Origin: Verrucomicrobiota bacterium
GTDB lineage: Bacteria > Verrucomicrobiota > Verrucomicrobiia > Verrucomicrobiales > Verrucomicrobiaceae
Direction: 5' to 3'
Length of the DNA stretch: 37,063 bases
Assembly: GCA_026397605.1 (NCBI GenBank)
Contig: JAPLUM010000764.1
Span: 1-37,063, forward strand
This document shows positions 36,688-37,063 of this stretch, one piece after another (positions within the stretch are counted from its first letter, which is position 1; every line of letters starts with the position of its first letter). Below the pieces are notes generated by a model, which did no database searches, was not told the origin of the DNA, and saw only the letters and a program-made list of their open reading frames with translations. The position numbers were made by a program, and so were the translations under genes.

Positions 36688-37063
36688 ATGAAAAGAAACG
36701 ACCCTATCTCCCACCTCATGACCCGTAACGTGATCACCGTGCATCACGGTGATCCGATTTCCAAAGTTCGTGCTTTGATGCAGGAACACGGTGTTCATCA
36801 CATTCCTGTTGTTCAAGGTGACCAGTTTGTTGGCATCATCAGCTGGAGTGACATTCTCCGTGTGAGTTTTGGTGACACCTTCCAGACGGACGAACGCACC
36901 GTCGATGCCACGCTTGATCACACTTTTTCCATCGAACAAGTGATGCAAAAAGAGGCGATCACGTTGCAAGAGACAGGCAGTGTGCGCGAAGCCGCTGAGA
37001 TTCTCGTGGCCAATACCTTCCATTCCCTGCCGATCCTTTCTGGCAGCAAGCTGGTCGGCATGG
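36688..37063 (+). CDS. CBS-domain-pair protein (3' partial; runs off window end)
   Basis: Manual translation MKRNDPISHLMTRNVITVHHGDPISKVRALMQEHGVHHIPVVQGDQFVGIISWSDILRVSFGD...IEQVMQKEAITLQETGSVREAAEILVANTFHSLPILSGSKLVGM: two CBS motifs. Not in the ORF track because no stop lies in the window. Confidence 0.92.
   Translation, partial: MKRNDPISHLMTRNVITVHHGDPISKVRALMQEHGVHHIPVVQGDQFVGIISWSDILRVSFGDTFQTDERTVDATLDHTFSIEQVMQKEAITLQETGSVREAAEILVANTFHSLPILSGSKLVGM

Noticed and set aside
36595-37023. 142-aa minus ORF at the window end
   Set aside because: Antisense to a clear CBS-domain gene.
1-37063. CRISPR arrays, tRNA/rRNA genes, prophage or integrase
   Set aside because: No regularly spaced direct repeats, cloverleaf-like sequences, or phage/integrase proteins were recognised by eye; a tRNAscan or CRISPR finder was not available to confirm.

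Overview
The window is an ordinary-looking chromosomal segment with dense coding on both strands. The gene repertoire looks like Verrucomicrobiota (inference from protein flavour only; no rRNA or marker gene is present). No tRNA, rRNA, CRISPR array or prophage was recognised. Identified genes include a partial ABC-2-like membrane protein, DUF58, DHFR, a TamB-like AsmA/DUF490 protein, a CehA/McbA PHP metallohydrolase, AddA and AddB-like recombination nucleases, a LysR regulator overlapping a sensor histidine kinase, a sialate O-acetylesterase interrupted by an in-frame TAA, a TonB-dependent receptor, an ECF sigma factor with two small upstream membrane proteins, an orphan RAYT (Y1/HUH) transposase, YicC, an MFS transporter, a VOC protein, a BrnT/CopG-like toxin-antitoxin pair coupled to a VanZ-like protein, TauE/SafE, an M1 peptidase, a DUF6702-like protein, a PQQ beta-propeller, and a CBS-domain protein running off the end. 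The best candidate for an undescribed system is 20442-23900. It is a four-gene minus-strand operon whose order (small single-TM protein, TM-anchored periplasmic metal-sensor-like protein, ECF sigma) matches Cupriavidus cnrY-cnrX-cnrH. The five CnrX metal ligands are at matching spacing. The operon continues into a TonB-dependent outer-membrane receptor instead of an RND efflux pump. All assignments come from reading sequence and motifs; no database searches were run.
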